Below are positions 14,775 to 23,517 of a stretch of DNA of 64,000 nucleotides, in pieces (positions within the stretch are counted from its first letter, which is position 1; each line of letters opens with the position of its first letter). Below the pieces are notes generated by a model that made no database searches, was not told the origin of the DNA, and worked only from the letters and a program-made list of their open reading frames with translations. The translations under genes were made by a program, and so were the position numbers. This stretch comes from Clostridium sp. ZS2-4 (lineage in GTDB: Bacteria > Bacillota > Clostridia > Clostridiales > Clostridiaceae). The DNA lies in assembly GCF_026719745.1 (NCBI RefSeq), contig NZ_JAPPRQ010000015.1, positions 1-64,000 of the forward strand. The letters run 5' to 3'.

Positions 14775-15614
14775 ATGGCACTAGTAAAAATGAAAGAGCT
14801 ATTGGAAAAAGCGGATAAATCAGATTATGGTATAGGTGCATTTAGTGTTGCAAATATGGAAATGATCATGGGAGCAATTAGAGCTGGGGAGGAATTAAAT
14901 TTCCCATTGATACTGCAAATTGCAGAGGTTCGTTTAAAACATTCTCCTCTTGATTTGATTGGACCTGTAATGATTGAAGCTGCTAAAAAATCAAAGGTAC
15001 CAGTAGCTGTTCACTTGGATCATGGAATAAATATTGAGACTATTAAGCAAGCACTAGACTTAGGATTTACTTCAGTAATGTTTGATGGCTCTCATTTACC
15101 ACTAGATGAAAATATAAAGAAAACAAAGGAAGTAATAGAATTAGCTAAAAAATATGATGCTACTGTAGAAGCTGAAATAGGTAGAGTTGGTGGAAGTGAA
15201 GATGGAGCAGAAGACATTAATATGTTGATTACAAGGGTAGAAGATGCTGTGCGTTTTTATGAAGAAACTAAAGTTGATGCTTTAGCAGTAGCAATTGGAA
15301 ATGCACATGGAGTTTATAAAGAAGCACCAAATCTACAGTTTGAAAGGCTTAAAGAAATTAATGATGCAGTAGAAATTCCACTGGTACTTCATGGAGGTTC
15401 TGGTATAATAGTATATGAATTCAAGAAATGTATAAAATATGGAATTAAAAAGATAAATGTTGCTACAGCTACATTTAATAATGTAGTCAAAAGAGTGGAT
15501 GAATTGTTTAAAAATTCCGAATCGGTAGATTATTTTACTTATCATAATAAGGTGATTGAGGCAGCTTATGAAAATGTGAAAAATCATATTAATATTTTTA
15601 AAAGCTGTGAGTAA
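14775..15614 (+). CDS. iolJ: Class II aldolase, 5-dehydro-2-deoxyphosphogluconate aldolase (IolJ type)
   Basis: This 279-residue class II fructose-bisphosphate aldolase-family protein cleaves 2-deoxy-5-keto-gluconate 6-phosphate to dihydroxyacetone phosphate and malonate semialdehyde when it acts as IolJ. The zinc-ligand motif VAVHLDHG (about residues 76-83), the SVMFDGSHLPLDENI segment, the EAEIGRVGG loop and the late VLHGGSG phosphate-binding motif are all present. Its position right before iolC supports IolJ over a glycolytic aldolase. The ribosome site is GGAAGGAG (14759-14766). It follows the Fe-ADH by about 40 bp. Confidence 0.85.
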   Translation: MALVKMKELLEKADKSDYGIGAFSVANMEMIMGAIRAGEELNFPLILQIAEVRLKHSPLDLIGPVMIEAAKKSKVPVAVHLDHGINIETIKQALDLGFTSVMFDGSHLPLDENIKKTKEVIELAKKYDATVEAEIGRVGGSEDGAEDINMLITRVEDAVRFYEETKVDALAVAIGNAHGVYKEAPNLQFERLKEINDAVEIPLVLHGGSGIIVYEFKKCIKYGIKKINVATATFNNVVKRVDELFKNSESVDYFTYHNKVIEAAYENVKNHINIFKSCE

Positions 15615-15641
15615 TTATAAATGACTAAGGAGGCAATTGGG

Positions 15642-16661
15642 ATGAACAATATTAAGTTTGATAATACAAGAAAAATGGATATAATTCCTATTGGAAGAGC
15701 AGCTATAGATTTTAACCCAAATGAAATTCACAGACCATTGGAAGAAAGTAGAACATTTACAAAATATGTAGGAGGATCTCCTGCCAATATAGCTGTAGGA
15801 ATGGCCAGATTAGGAAAAAAAGTAGGTTTTATCGGTAAAGTTTCTGATGATCAATTTGGAAATTTTGTGACACAATATTTTGAAAAAGAAGGTATAGATA
15901 CTTCTAATATTGCTGTAGCTAAAAATGGAGAATCCTTAGGATTAACATTTACTGAAATTTTGAGCCCTACTGAAAGTAGCATATTGATGTATAGAAATTG
16001 TATAGCAGATTTACAGTTGTCTCCTGAAGAAATAAATGAAGATTACATAAAGAATGCAAAAGCAATAGTTGTATCAGGTACAGCATTATCTGCAAGTCCT
16101 TCAAGGGAAGCATGCTTTAAGGCAATAGAGTATGCTAGAAAGCATGGTACAGTAGTAATCTTTGATGTAGACTACAGAAGCTATACATGGAAATCAGAAG
16201 ATGAAATTGCTATCTACTATTCATTGGCAGGCAGAATGAGTGACATAGTGATGGGATCAAGAGAAGAGTTTGACTTAATGGAAAAATTGATAAAACCAGA
16301 AGGAAGCAGTGACAGAGAAACAGCAGACAGATGGATAGAATATGGAAACAAGATAGTTGTTATAAAGCATGGTAAAGAAGGATCAACAGCATATACAGAG
16401 GATGGACAATCATACAGAATCAAACCATTCCCAGTAAAATTATTAAAATCCTTCGGCGGTGGAGATGCTTATGCATCAGCATTCATCTATGGCTTAATGG
16501 AAGGATGGGATGTAATGGATGCATTAGAATTTGGAAGTGCTTCAGCAGCTATGCTAGTTGCAAGTCACAGCTGTTCAGAGGATATGCCTTCAGCAGAGTC
16601 GGTAAAGGAATTTATTAAGCAGAAGAAAGAAGAATATGGTGAAATGATAGCTAGAGCATAA
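15642..16661 (+). CDS. iolC: 5-dehydro-2-deoxygluconokinase
   Basis: This 339-residue PfkB/ribokinase-family kinase phosphorylates 2-deoxy-5-keto-D-gluconate with ATP. The N-terminal substrate motif KYVGGSPANIAVGMARLGKK, the G-F-I-G-K-V-S-D-D-Q-F-G segment and the C-terminal anion-hole motif SFGGGDAYASAFIYG are all visible. The ATG at 15642 is chosen because AAGGAGG (15627-15633) lies 8 nt upstream; the ATG at 15621 precedes the ribosome site. The tail (IKQKKEEYGEMIARA) matches the usual IolC end. It is translated 28 bp after iolJ in the same operon. Confidence 0.92.
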   Translation: MNNIKFDNTRKMDIIPIGRAAIDFNPNEIHRPLEESRTFTKYVGGSPANIAVGMARLGKKVGFIGKVSDDQFGNFVTQYFEKEGIDTSNIAVAKNGESLGLTFTEILSPTESSILMYRNCIADLQLSPEEINEDYIKNAKAIVVSGTALSASPSREACFKAIEYARKHGTVVIFDVDYRSYTWKSEDEIAIYYSLAGRMSDIVMGSREEFDLMEKLIKPEGSSDRETADRWIEYGNKIVVIKHGKEGSTAYTEDGQSYRIKPFPVKLLKSFGGGDAYASAFIYGLMEGWDVMDALEFGSASAAMLVASHSCSEDMPSAESVKEFIKQKKEEYGEMIARA

Positions 16662-16692
16662 AAGATTGTTTATGGAAAGAAGGTAATTAAGG

Positions 16693-17481
16693 GTGATTGA
16701 TAGATTAGAGCAACTTAAGGAAGGGTACAATACCTTAACAGAAATGAATGGCAAACACAGTGATATGTTAATGGATATTGGTATATATAAAATGAAAATA
16801 TCACAGGAACAAGTTTGTATTGATAATGAAAAAGAAAGTGCTTTTCTATTGTTAGATGGTAAAGTGATAATTGAGTGGAATGGCAACAAGCAAGAGGTTG
16901 AAAGAAACTCAGTTTTTGATGAAGACCCTTGGTGTCTGCATGTTCCTAAGAATATGCAAGTAAAAATTACTGCACTTTCAGAAGCAGAAGTGCTTCTTCA
17001 AAAGACAGATAATGAAAAAGATTTTGATTGTAAATTATATTCACCACAGGAGTGCAGAAGCGATATATTTGGAGAAGGAGTATGGAAAGATGCTGCCAGA
17101 AGAGTAGTTCGTACAGTTTTTGATTATTCAAATGCACCTCATTCAAATATGGTAATGGGAGAAGTTATTACCTTCCCAGGAAGATGGTCAAGTTATATAC
17201 CACATCACCATCCACAACCGGAAGTTTACTACTATAAATTTAATAAGCCACAAGGTTTTGGATGCTCAATAATAGGTGACGATGTTTACAAGATTTCAGA
17301 TAACAGTATTTCTACAATTCCAGGAGGATTAGTTCACCCACAAGCTGCGGCTCCAGGTTATGCAATGTACTATTGCTGGATGATAAGACATTTAGACAAT
17401 AATCCATGGATAGATAGAATTAATGCAGAAGAACATAAATGGTTATTAGATCCAGAAATAAAAATTTGGCCAGATAAATAG
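16693..17481 (+). CDS. iolB: 5-deoxy-glucuronate isomerase
   Basis: This 262-residue two-cupin protein isomerises 5-deoxy-glucuronate to 2-deoxy-5-keto-gluconate. The metal-binding cupin motif in the second half is clear: [16 protein letters not shown], with the distal [17 protein letters not shown] and WMIRH segment completing it. GTG start with an AGAAGGT site about 8 nt upstream. It sits between iolC and iolD, 14 bp from the latter's ribosome site region. Length and motifs are normal for the family, and nothing suggests loss of function. Confidence 0.92.
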   Translation: MIDRLEQLKEGYNTLTEMNGKHSDMLMDIGIYKMKISQEQVCIDNEKESAFLLLDGKVIIEWNGNKQEVERNSVFDEDPWCLHVPKNMQVKITALSEAEVLLQKTDNEKDFDCKLYSPQECRSDIFGEGVWKDAARRVVRTVFDYSNAPHSNMVMGEVITFPGRWSSYIPHHHPQPEVYYYKFNKPQGFGCSIIGDDVYKISDNSISTIPGGLVHPQAAAPGYAMYYCWMIRHLDNNPWIDRINAEEHKWLLDPEIKIWPDK

Positions 17482-17501
17482 GAAAATGGAGGTATTTGGA
17501 G

Positions 17502-19436
17502 TTGAAAACTATTAGAATGACTACTGCTCAAGCTTTAGTTAAGTTTCTTAACCAACAATATGTTGAAGTTGATGGAAAACAAGAAAGATTTGTTAAAGGT
17601 ATCTTCACTATATTCGGTCATGGTAATGTTCTAGGATTAGGACAGGCTTTAGAAGAAGAAGCAGGAGAATTAGAAGTTTACCAAGGACGTAATGAGCAGG
17701 GAATGGCTCAAGCTGCAATTGGTTTTGCAAAGCAAAAACATAGAAAACAAATTTGTGCATGTACTTCATCAGTTGGTCCAGGAGCTGCAAACATGGTAAC
17801 GGCAGCTGCAACAGCTACTGCCAATAATATACCAGTTTTGCTATTGCCAGGAGATACATTTGCAACAAGACAACCTGACCCAGTATTGCAGCAAATAGAA
17901 CAAATACAAGATTTATCAATAACGACTAATGATGCTTTCAGAGCAGTTAGCAAGTATTGGGATAGAGTTAACAGACCTGAGCAGCTTATGACGGCAATGA
18001 TAAATGCTATGAGAGTATTAACTGATCAAGCTAATACTGGTGCTGTAACAATTGCGCTTCCTCAAGATGTACAAGGAGAAGCATATGATTTTCCAGAGTA
18101 CTTCTTTAGAAAACGTATTCACAGAATAGAAAGAAGACCTGCAGCAGTAGAAGCTATAAGGGATGCAGTTGAATTAATAAAGAGTAAAAAGAAACCATTA
18201 ATTATCTGTGGTGGGGGAGTAAGATACTCAGAAGCAGCAGAAGCATTAAAGAAATTTACTGAAAAATTCAACATACCATTTGGCGAAACACAGGCTGGAA
18301 AGAGTGCAGTAGAATGGGACTATCCATTAAATTTAGGGGGAGTAGGAGTTACGGGTAACTTAGCTGCAAACCTAATAGCTAAAGATGCAGATTTAGTAAT
18401 TGGAGTAGGTACAAGATTCACTGACTTTACAACAGCTTCAAAAGGATTATTCCAAAATCCAGATGTAGATTTCTTAACAATAAATGTATCTGAATTCCAT
18501 GCAGGTAAATTGGATGCTGTAAAGGTTGTAGCTGATGCTAAGGCTGCATTAGAAGCTATACAAGAAGAATTGGAAAAGGAAGAATATAAATCAGCGTACA
18601 TCAATGAAATAAAAGAAGCTAAGGATAAATGGTTAGCTGAATTAGATAGATTATCAAAGATAGAATATAAAGAAGATGGCTTTACTCCTGAAATAGCAGG
18701 ACATCTTGATGAAGTTTTAGGTGAATTCTATAAAGACACAGGCTCTTGCTTAACTCAAACAAAAGTACTTGGAGAATTGAATAAGCTTATAGATGAGGAT
18801 TCAATAGTTGTAGGAGCTGCAGGAAGTTTACCAGGAGACCTTCAAAGAGTATGGTGTCCAAAGAAACCAAACACATATCACATGGAATATGGTTATTCTT
18901 GCATGGGATATGAAATTGGAGCAGCATTGGGTACTAAAATAGCTGAACCTGATAAAGAAGTATACACTATGCTAGGAGATGGAAGTTATTTAATGCTTCA
19001 CTCTGAATTAGTAACAAGTATACAAGAAAGAAAAAAAATAAATGTAGTATTATTTGATAACTCTGGTTTCGGATGCATAAACAACCTTCAAATGGGCAAC
19101 GGTATGGGCAGCTTCGGAACAGAATTCAGATATAGAAATCCAGAAACAGGAAAGTTAAATGGAGATTTGATGCACTTGGATTTTGCTATGAGTGCAGCAG
19201 GTTATGGAGTAAAAACTTATACAGTAAAAACAATGGAAGAATTAAGAGCAGCTGTAGAAGATGCTAAAAAACAAACTGTTTCAACTTTAATTGATATAAA
19301 AGTATTACCTAAAACAATGACAAATGGATATGAATCATGGTGGCATGTTGGAGTAGCAGAAGTTTCAAAAAGTGAAAAAATACAAGCTGCATATAAAGAC
19401 AATCAGGAAAATTTAAACAAAGCTAGAAAATATTAA
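17502..19436 (+). CDS. iolD: 3D-(3,5/4)-trihydroxycyclohexane-1,2-dione acylhydrolase
   Basis: This 644-residue thiamine diphosphate enzyme opens the ring of the diketo-inositol to give 5-deoxy-glucuronate. The start region [20 protein letters not shown] and [19 protein letters not shown] are near-signature for IolD. The ThDP-binding segment is [20 protein letters not shown] with [14 protein letters not shown]. The TTG at 17502 fits the AATGGAGGT site (17485-17492) better than the in-frame TTG at 17496, which is too close. It is the longest gene of the operon. A gap of 95 bp to iolG contains no terminator. Confidence 0.93.
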   Translation: MKTIRMTTAQALVKFLNQQYVEVDGKQERFVKGIFTIFGHGNVLGLGQALEEEAGELEVYQGRNEQGMAQAAIGFAKQKHRKQICACTSSVGPGAANMVTAAATATANNIPVLLLPGDTFATRQPDPVLQQIEQIQDLSITTNDAFRAVSKYWDRVNRPEQLMTAMINAMRVLTDQANTGAVTIALPQDVQGEAYDFPEYFFRKRIHRIERRPAAVEAIRDAVELIKSKKKPLIICGGGVRYSEAAEALKKFTEKFNIPFGETQAGKSAVEWDYPLNLGGVGVTGNLAANLIAKDADLVIGVGTRFTDFTTASKGLFQNPDVDFLTINVSEFHAGKLDAVKVVADAKAALEAIQEELEKEEYKSAYINEIKEAKDKWLAELDRLSKIEYKEDGFTPEIAGHLDEVLGEFYKDTGSCLTQTKVLGELNKLIDEDSIVVGAAGSLPGDLQRVWCPKKPNTYHMEYGYSCMGYEIGAALGTKIAEPDKEVYTMLGDGSYLMLHSELVTSIQERKKINVVLFDNSGFGCINNLQMGNGMGSFGTEFRYRNPETGKLNGDLMHLDFAMSAAGYGVKTYTVKTMEELRAAVEDAKKQTVSTLIDIKVLPKTMTNGYESWWHVGVAEVSKSEKIQAAYKDNQENLNKARKY

Positions 19437-19531
19437 TAAAGAATTGCCAAATCTGTTTAAAATTTACCATAAGGGTTAAGAAAAACAGAGTAAATATAAA
19501 CTATATTTTAATAGTAAAGGAGTATAAGATT

Positions 19532-20545
19532 ATGTTAAAAGTTGGTATTATTGGTGCAGGAAGAATAGGAAAGGTTCATACTGAAAGTATAACTAAATAT
19601 GTTCCAAATGCTGAAGTTAAAGCTATTGCTGATCCATTTATGAATGATGCAACTACAGAATGGGCTAAATCAATGGGAGTTAAAGAAATATATAAGGACT
19701 ATAAAGAAATATTAAAAGATGAAGAAATTGAAGCAGTACTAGTTTGTTCTTCAACAAATACTCACTCACAAATATCAATAGAAGCTCTTCAAGCTGGAAA
19801 ACATGTTTTCTGTGAGAAACCAGTTGACCATAATCTTGAAAGAATCAAAAAAGTTTTGGATGAAGTTAAAGAATCAGGTAAGAAATTTCAAGTTGGATTT
19901 AATAGAAGATTTGACCACAACTTCAGAGCTATTAAAGAAGCTGTTCAAGCTGGAAAAATTGGAGAGCCACATATAATCAGAGTTACTTCAAGAGATCCAG
20001 AAGCTCCTCCAGCAGAATACGTAAAGGTTTCAGGAGGAATATTCTTAGATATGACAATTCATGATTTTGATATGGTTAGATATCTTTCAGGAAGCGAAGT
20101 AGAAGAAGTATATGCTGCAGGAACTGTTCTTGTTGACCCTGCAATAGGAGAAGCTGGAGATATAGATACTGCAATAATAACTTTAAAATTTGCCAATGGA
20201 GCTTTAGGAGTAATAGATAACAGTAGACGTGCAGCTTACGGATATGACCAAAGAGCAGAAGTATTTGGATCAAAAGGATCAGTAGCTACTGCTAACGATG
20301 CTTCTTCAACAGCTGTATTAAGCACTGAGGAAGGAATTGTTTCAGAAAAACCTTTATATTTCTTCTTAGAAAGATATATGCAATCATTTGCTGAAGAAGT
20401 AAGACAATTTGTTGATGCAATTGTAAATGATACTGAAGTTCCTGTAAATGCTAATGATGGTTTACAACCAGTATTGATCGGATTAGCTGCTAAGAAATCA
20501 TTAGAAGAAGGAAGACCAGTAAAACTTTCTGAATTTAAATTCTAA
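19532..20545 (+). CDS. iolG: Inositol 2-dehydrogenase
   Basis: This 337-residue Gfo/Idh/MocA-family oxidoreductase oxidises myo-inositol to 2-keto-myo-inositol with NAD, the first step of the pathway. The Rossmann motif VGIIGAGRIGKVHTESI opens the protein. The family lysine is in HVFCEKPVDHN, and the catalytic D...H pair appears in GGIFLDMTIHDFDMVRYL. D-chiro-inositol activity or a scyllo-inositol paralogue role cannot be excluded, but position in the iol operon favours the named activity. AAAGGAG site. A perfect 13-bp intercistronic hairpin follows the stop. Confidence 0.9.
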   Translation: MLKVGIIGAGRIGKVHTESITKYVPNAEVKAIADPFMNDATTEWAKSMGVKEIYKDYKEILKDEEIEAVLVCSSTNTHSQISIEALQAGKHVFCEKPVDHNLERIKKVLDEVKESGKKFQVGFNRRFDHNFRAIKEAVQAGKIGEPHIIRVTSRDPEAPPAEYVKVSGGIFLDMTIHDFDMVRYLSGSEVEEVYAAGTVLVDPAIGEAGDIDTAIITLKFANGALGVIDNSRRAAYGYDQRAEVFGSKGSVATANDASSTAVLSTEEGIVSEKPLYFFLERYMQSFAEEVRQFVDAIVNDTEVPVNANDGLQPVLIGLAAKKSLEEGRPVKLSEFKF

Positions 20546-20564
20546 ATTAAATTTAAATCTTAAT

Positions 20565-20601
20565 ACAATCTTTCCATTAAGTTTGTATATGGAAAGATTG
20601 T
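20565..20601 (+). promoter_or_regulatory. Intercistronic hairpin between iolG and iolE
   Basis: ACAATCTTTCCAT (20565-20577) pairs perfectly with ATGGAAAGATTGT (20589-20601) around an 11-nt loop. No U-tract follows, so it is more likely an mRNA processing or stability element that sets relative iolG/iolE dosage than a terminator. Confidence 0.55.
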
Positions 20602-20654
20602 AACAAGGTAGTAATAGCTTAAAAAATTTGTGAATGTAGAAGGGGAGATAAAAT

Positions 20655-21551
20655 ATGTTTAATAAAGATACTGTTAAATTAGGAATAGCACCTATCGCAT
20701 GGACAAACGACGATATGCCTGAATTAGGAAGTGAAAATACTTTTGAGCAGTGTGTAAGTGAAATGGCTCTAGCAGGATTTACAGGTTCAGAAGTAGGTAA
20801 TAAATATCCAAGAGACACTAAAGTTTTAAAGAAAGCTTTAGAACTTAGAGGAATGAAAATAGCTAGTGCTTGGTTCAGTGCTTTCTTAACAACTAAACCT
20901 CTTCAAGAAACAGTAGATGCTTTTATTCAGCACAGAGATTTCTTACATGAAATGGGAGCAAAAGTTGTAGTTATATCAGAACAAGGTCACAGTATTCAAG
21001 GAATGATGGATACTCCAATCTTTGATAAAAAACCAGTATTTACTGATGAAGAATGGAGCAAATTAGCTGAAGGATTAAATAAATTAGGTGAATTGGCACA
21101 AGAAAAAGATATGAAGGTTGTTTACCATCACCATATGGGAACAGGTGTACAAACTACTGCAGAAATAGATAAGCTTATGGAAATGACAAACCCTGATTTA
21201 GTATATTTACTATTTGATACAGGACATCTAGTGTTCTCTGGAGAAGATCACTTAGCAGTATTAAAGAAATATGTAAATAGAATTAAGCATGTACATTTAA
21301 AAGATATTAGATCAGAAATAGTTGAAGGGGTAAAAGAACAAAAAATGAGCTTCTTACAAGCTGTTAAAGCTGGTGCATTCACAGTTCCAGGAGATGGATG
21401 CATAGATTTTGAACCAGTGTTCAAAGTTTTAGCTGAAAACAACTATGAAGGATATCTTTTAGTTGAAGCTGAGCAGGACCCAGTAAAAGCTAATCCACTT
21501 GAATACGCTATAAAAGCAAGAAAATATATCAGAGAAAAAGCAGGTATTTAA
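20655..21551 (+). CDS. iolE: Myo-inosose-2 dehydratase
   Basis: This 298-residue TIM-barrel protein of the xylose isomerase-like superfamily dehydrates 2-keto-myo-inositol to the diketo compound used by IolD. IolE features seen are [17 protein letters not shown] at the start, [31 protein letters not shown] with metal-binding His, [14 protein letters not shown] and the [16 protein letters not shown] end. The ATG has an AGGGGAG site. It is the last operon gene, closed by the 21583-21629 terminator. The operon thus covers inositol to aldolase products, but no inositol transporter is present in the window. Confidence 0.93.
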   Translation: MFNKDTVKLGIAPIAWTNDDMPELGSENTFEQCVSEMALAGFTGSEVGNKYPRDTKVLKKALELRGMKIASAWFSAFLTTKPLQETVDAFIQHRDFLHEMGAKVVVISEQGHSIQGMMDTPIFDKKPVFTDEEWSKLAEGLNKLGELAQEKDMKVVYHHHMGTGVQTTAEIDKLMEMTNPDLVYLLFDTGHLVFSGEDHLAVLKKYVNRIKHVHLKDIRSEIVEGVKEQKMSFLQAVKAGAFTVPGDGCIDFEPVFKVLAENNYEGYLLVEAEQDPVKANPLEYAIKARKYIREKAGI

Positions 21552-21582
21552 TTATATAAAAATGATAGCAGAATATTGAAAG

Positions 21583-21629
21583 ATAAACGTCAAATCTTTT
21601 TAAAATAAGGATTTGACGTTTATTTTTTA
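21583..21629 (+). terminator. Terminator of the iol operon
   Basis: ATAAACGTCAAATC (21583-21596) pairs perfectly with GATTTGACGTTTAT (21610-21623), and a T-run follows. Confidence 0.9.
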
Positions 21630-21669
21630 TGAAACTATAATAGAATTTGTTTTTTGGGAATTAAACAAA

Positions 21670-21727
21670 CTAATTATGTTATAATACTATTAGGTCAATT
21701 GACCTAATAGTATTATAACATAATTAG
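21670..21727. repeat. Perfect 58-bp palindrome with no spacer
   Basis: The left arm 21670-21698 is the exact reverse complement of 21699-21727; the centre is TCAATTGA. Each arm holds a TTATAAT/ATTATAA block. It lies between the iol terminator and the AAA-ATPase-like gene, ending 27 bp before that ATG. No U-tract follows, so it is not an ordinary terminator. It could extrude as a cruciform, act as a large operator, or mark a tiny mobile element. Confidence 0.9.
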
Positions 21728-21754
21728 CTATAAGCTAATAAACTGGAGGTTTAT

Positions 21755-23449
21755 ATGAAAAAGATACCTTATGGGATATCAAATTTTGAAAGGTTAATAG
21801 AAGAAAACTATCTTTATGTGGATAAAACTAAATACATAGAAATATTAGAAAATTATGCACCATATCAATTTTTCATACGTCCAAGAAGGTTTGGGAAAAG
21901 TCTTTTTATATCAATGATGGAAAATTATTATGATGTAAATAAAAAAGATAAATTTGAAAAGCTCTTTGGAAATGTTTACATAGGTGAAAATCCTACAGAG
22001 GAAAAAAATAAATATTTAGTTCTGTCATTAAGCTTCTCAGGTATTACTACAAATATAAATAAGGAAATTTTTGTAGAGGAATTTAATTATGAAGTTGTAA
22101 GTAAAGTAAGACATTTCATAAAAAAGTATAATCCTATATTAAACACTAATGAGATGCCTAAAGATATAGATACTGCTAACAAGGCTCTTAAATATATAAT
22201 TCAATTAAGTGAAAGTGTAGGAGAAAAGATATTAGTTTTAATAGATGAATATGATAATTTTGCAAATGATTTAATCAATGCAAATAAGGATTTATATTAT
22301 GAACTAATAGCAGGAGAAGGTTATGTAAGAACTTTTTATAAAACTATTAAAGAAGGAACTATGACTTCTATATCAAAAATTTTCATGACAGGAGTAAGTC
22401 CAATAATGCTTGATGACTTAACCAGTGGGTTCAATATAACAGAAAATTTAACTATGAACCCTAGTTTAAATGAAGTATTAGGGTTTACTGAAGAAGAAGT
22501 TATGTATATGCTAAGGGAATATAAAGTTCATGAATTTACAAATATAAATGAAGTGATTTCAGATATGAGAAGATATTATAATGGATATCTTTTTAGTAGA
22601 AAAGGTAAAAATAGAATTTATAATTCGGATATGACATTGTATTTTATAAAACACTTAATTAATAATTATGAATATCCTTATGAAATGATAGACAATAATG
22701 TAAAAACTGATTACGGAAGAGTAAATAAAATTGCACTGAATTTTGAAGATGAAAAAGCCATAGAAGATATAATAAAGGAAGAAACTCTAGTATCAAGAAT
22801 AGTAGATAGATTTAACCTTGAAACTATGTTTAATAATAAAGAAAATTTCATATCTCTTCTCTATTATTTAGGAATGCTTACAATAAAGCAATCCTTAGGC
22901 TATGAAACAGAGCTTTGCATTCCAAACCACGTTATAAAGGAAATATTTTGGGATCAATTTTTAGAAAAATTGAGAGCTGATATAAAAATAGATAACAGGG
23001 AGATAATGGACAGTATATCTAAAATGCAAAAGCAGGGTGAGATAGAAGATTTTATAGAGTGTCTTAAAGATATACTTGAAAAACTATCCAACAGAGACCT
23101 TCAGAATTTTGATGAAAAATATATTAAGGTTATAATGCTGACCCTTTTAAATATGAATAAAATGTATGTTGCAGACAGTGAAAGAGAGGTACAAAAAGGA
23201 TATATAGATATACTTCTTACAAAGGCTGTTCAGTATAGAGAATATGTAGATTATGAATGGATAATAGAACTTAAGTATTTAAAAGAAAGCGAAAGAAATA
23301 AACTTGATGAAGTAAAGCAGCAAGGATTAAAGCAGCTTAACGGTTATGAACAGAGCTATCAAATGGAACGGGGTTTTGATGGACAAAAGGTGAAGAAAGC
23401 TTTAGTTATTTGTATTGGCAAGAAAGATATATATGTAGAGAATTTGTAG
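21755..23449 (+). CDS. AAA-ATPase-like protein with C-terminal PD-(D/E)XK nuclease-like domain
   Basis: This 564-residue protein has the very common AAA-ATPase_like plus PDDEXK_9 architecture. The start KKIPYGISNFERLIEENYLY and the P-loop-like IRPRRFGKSLFISMMENYY are diagnostic, with a Walker B-like ILVLIDEYDNFAND at about residues 160-173. The C-terminal domain carries the nuclease-type motif GYIDILLTK...WIIELKYLK near residues 485-510. The function of the family is unresolved; it is scattered in variable copy number in anaerobes and behaves like a mobile or defence-linked gene. GGAGG site, a perfect palindrome just upstream, and a family terminator downstream: it looks like an independent insertion. 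Confidence 0.85.
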   Translation: MKKIPYGISNFERLIEENYLYVDKTKYIEILENYAPYQFFIRPRRFGKSLFISMMENYYDVNKKDKFEKLFGNVYIGENPTEEKNKYLVLSLSFSGITTNINKEIFVEEFNYEVVSKVRHFIKKYNPILNTNEMPKDIDTANKALKYIIQLSESVGEKILVLIDEYDNFANDLINANKDLYYELIAGEGYVRTFYKTIKEGTMTSISKIFMTGVSPIMLDDLTSGFNITENLTMNPSLNEVLGFTEEEVMYMLREYKVHEFTNINEVISDMRRYYNGYLFSRKGKNRIYNSDMTLYFIKHLINNYEYPYEMIDNNVKTDYGRVNKIALNFEDEKAIEDIIKEETLVSRIVDRFNLETMFNNKENFISLLYYLGMLTIKQSLGYETELCIPNHVIKEIFWDQFLEKLRADIKIDNREIMDSISKMQKQGEIEDFIECLKDILEKLSNRDLQNFDEKYIKVIMLTLLNMNKMYVADSEREVQKGYIDILLTKAVQYREYVDYEWIIELKYLKESERNKLDEVKQQGLKQLNGYEQSYQMERGFDGQKVKKALVICIGKKDIYVENL

Positions 23450-23452
23450 AAT

Positions 23453-23498
23453 AAACCTTCTTAAGAATTTTAAAATGAAAATTCTTAAGAAGGTTTTT
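23453..23498. terminator. Terminator of the CTTCTTAAGAA family, shared by convergent genes
   Basis: AAACCTTCTTAAGAATTTT (23453-23471) and its complement at 23478-23496 form a near-perfect bidirectional hairpin between the AAA-ATPase-like gene and the minus-strand GGDEF/HD-GYP gene. Confidence 0.9.
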
Positions 23499-23517
23499 GA
23501 TTCTTCAATTCTAGTTA

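Noticed and set aside
17608..20273. Minus-strand ORFs of 60-95 codons across iolD and iolG
   Set aside because: Low-complexity shadows of strongly supported iol genes, without ribosome sites or recognisable domains.
21670..21727. Palindrome as the iol operon terminator
   Set aside because: A proper terminator with a T-run already lies at 21583-21629, and the palindrome has no T-tract.
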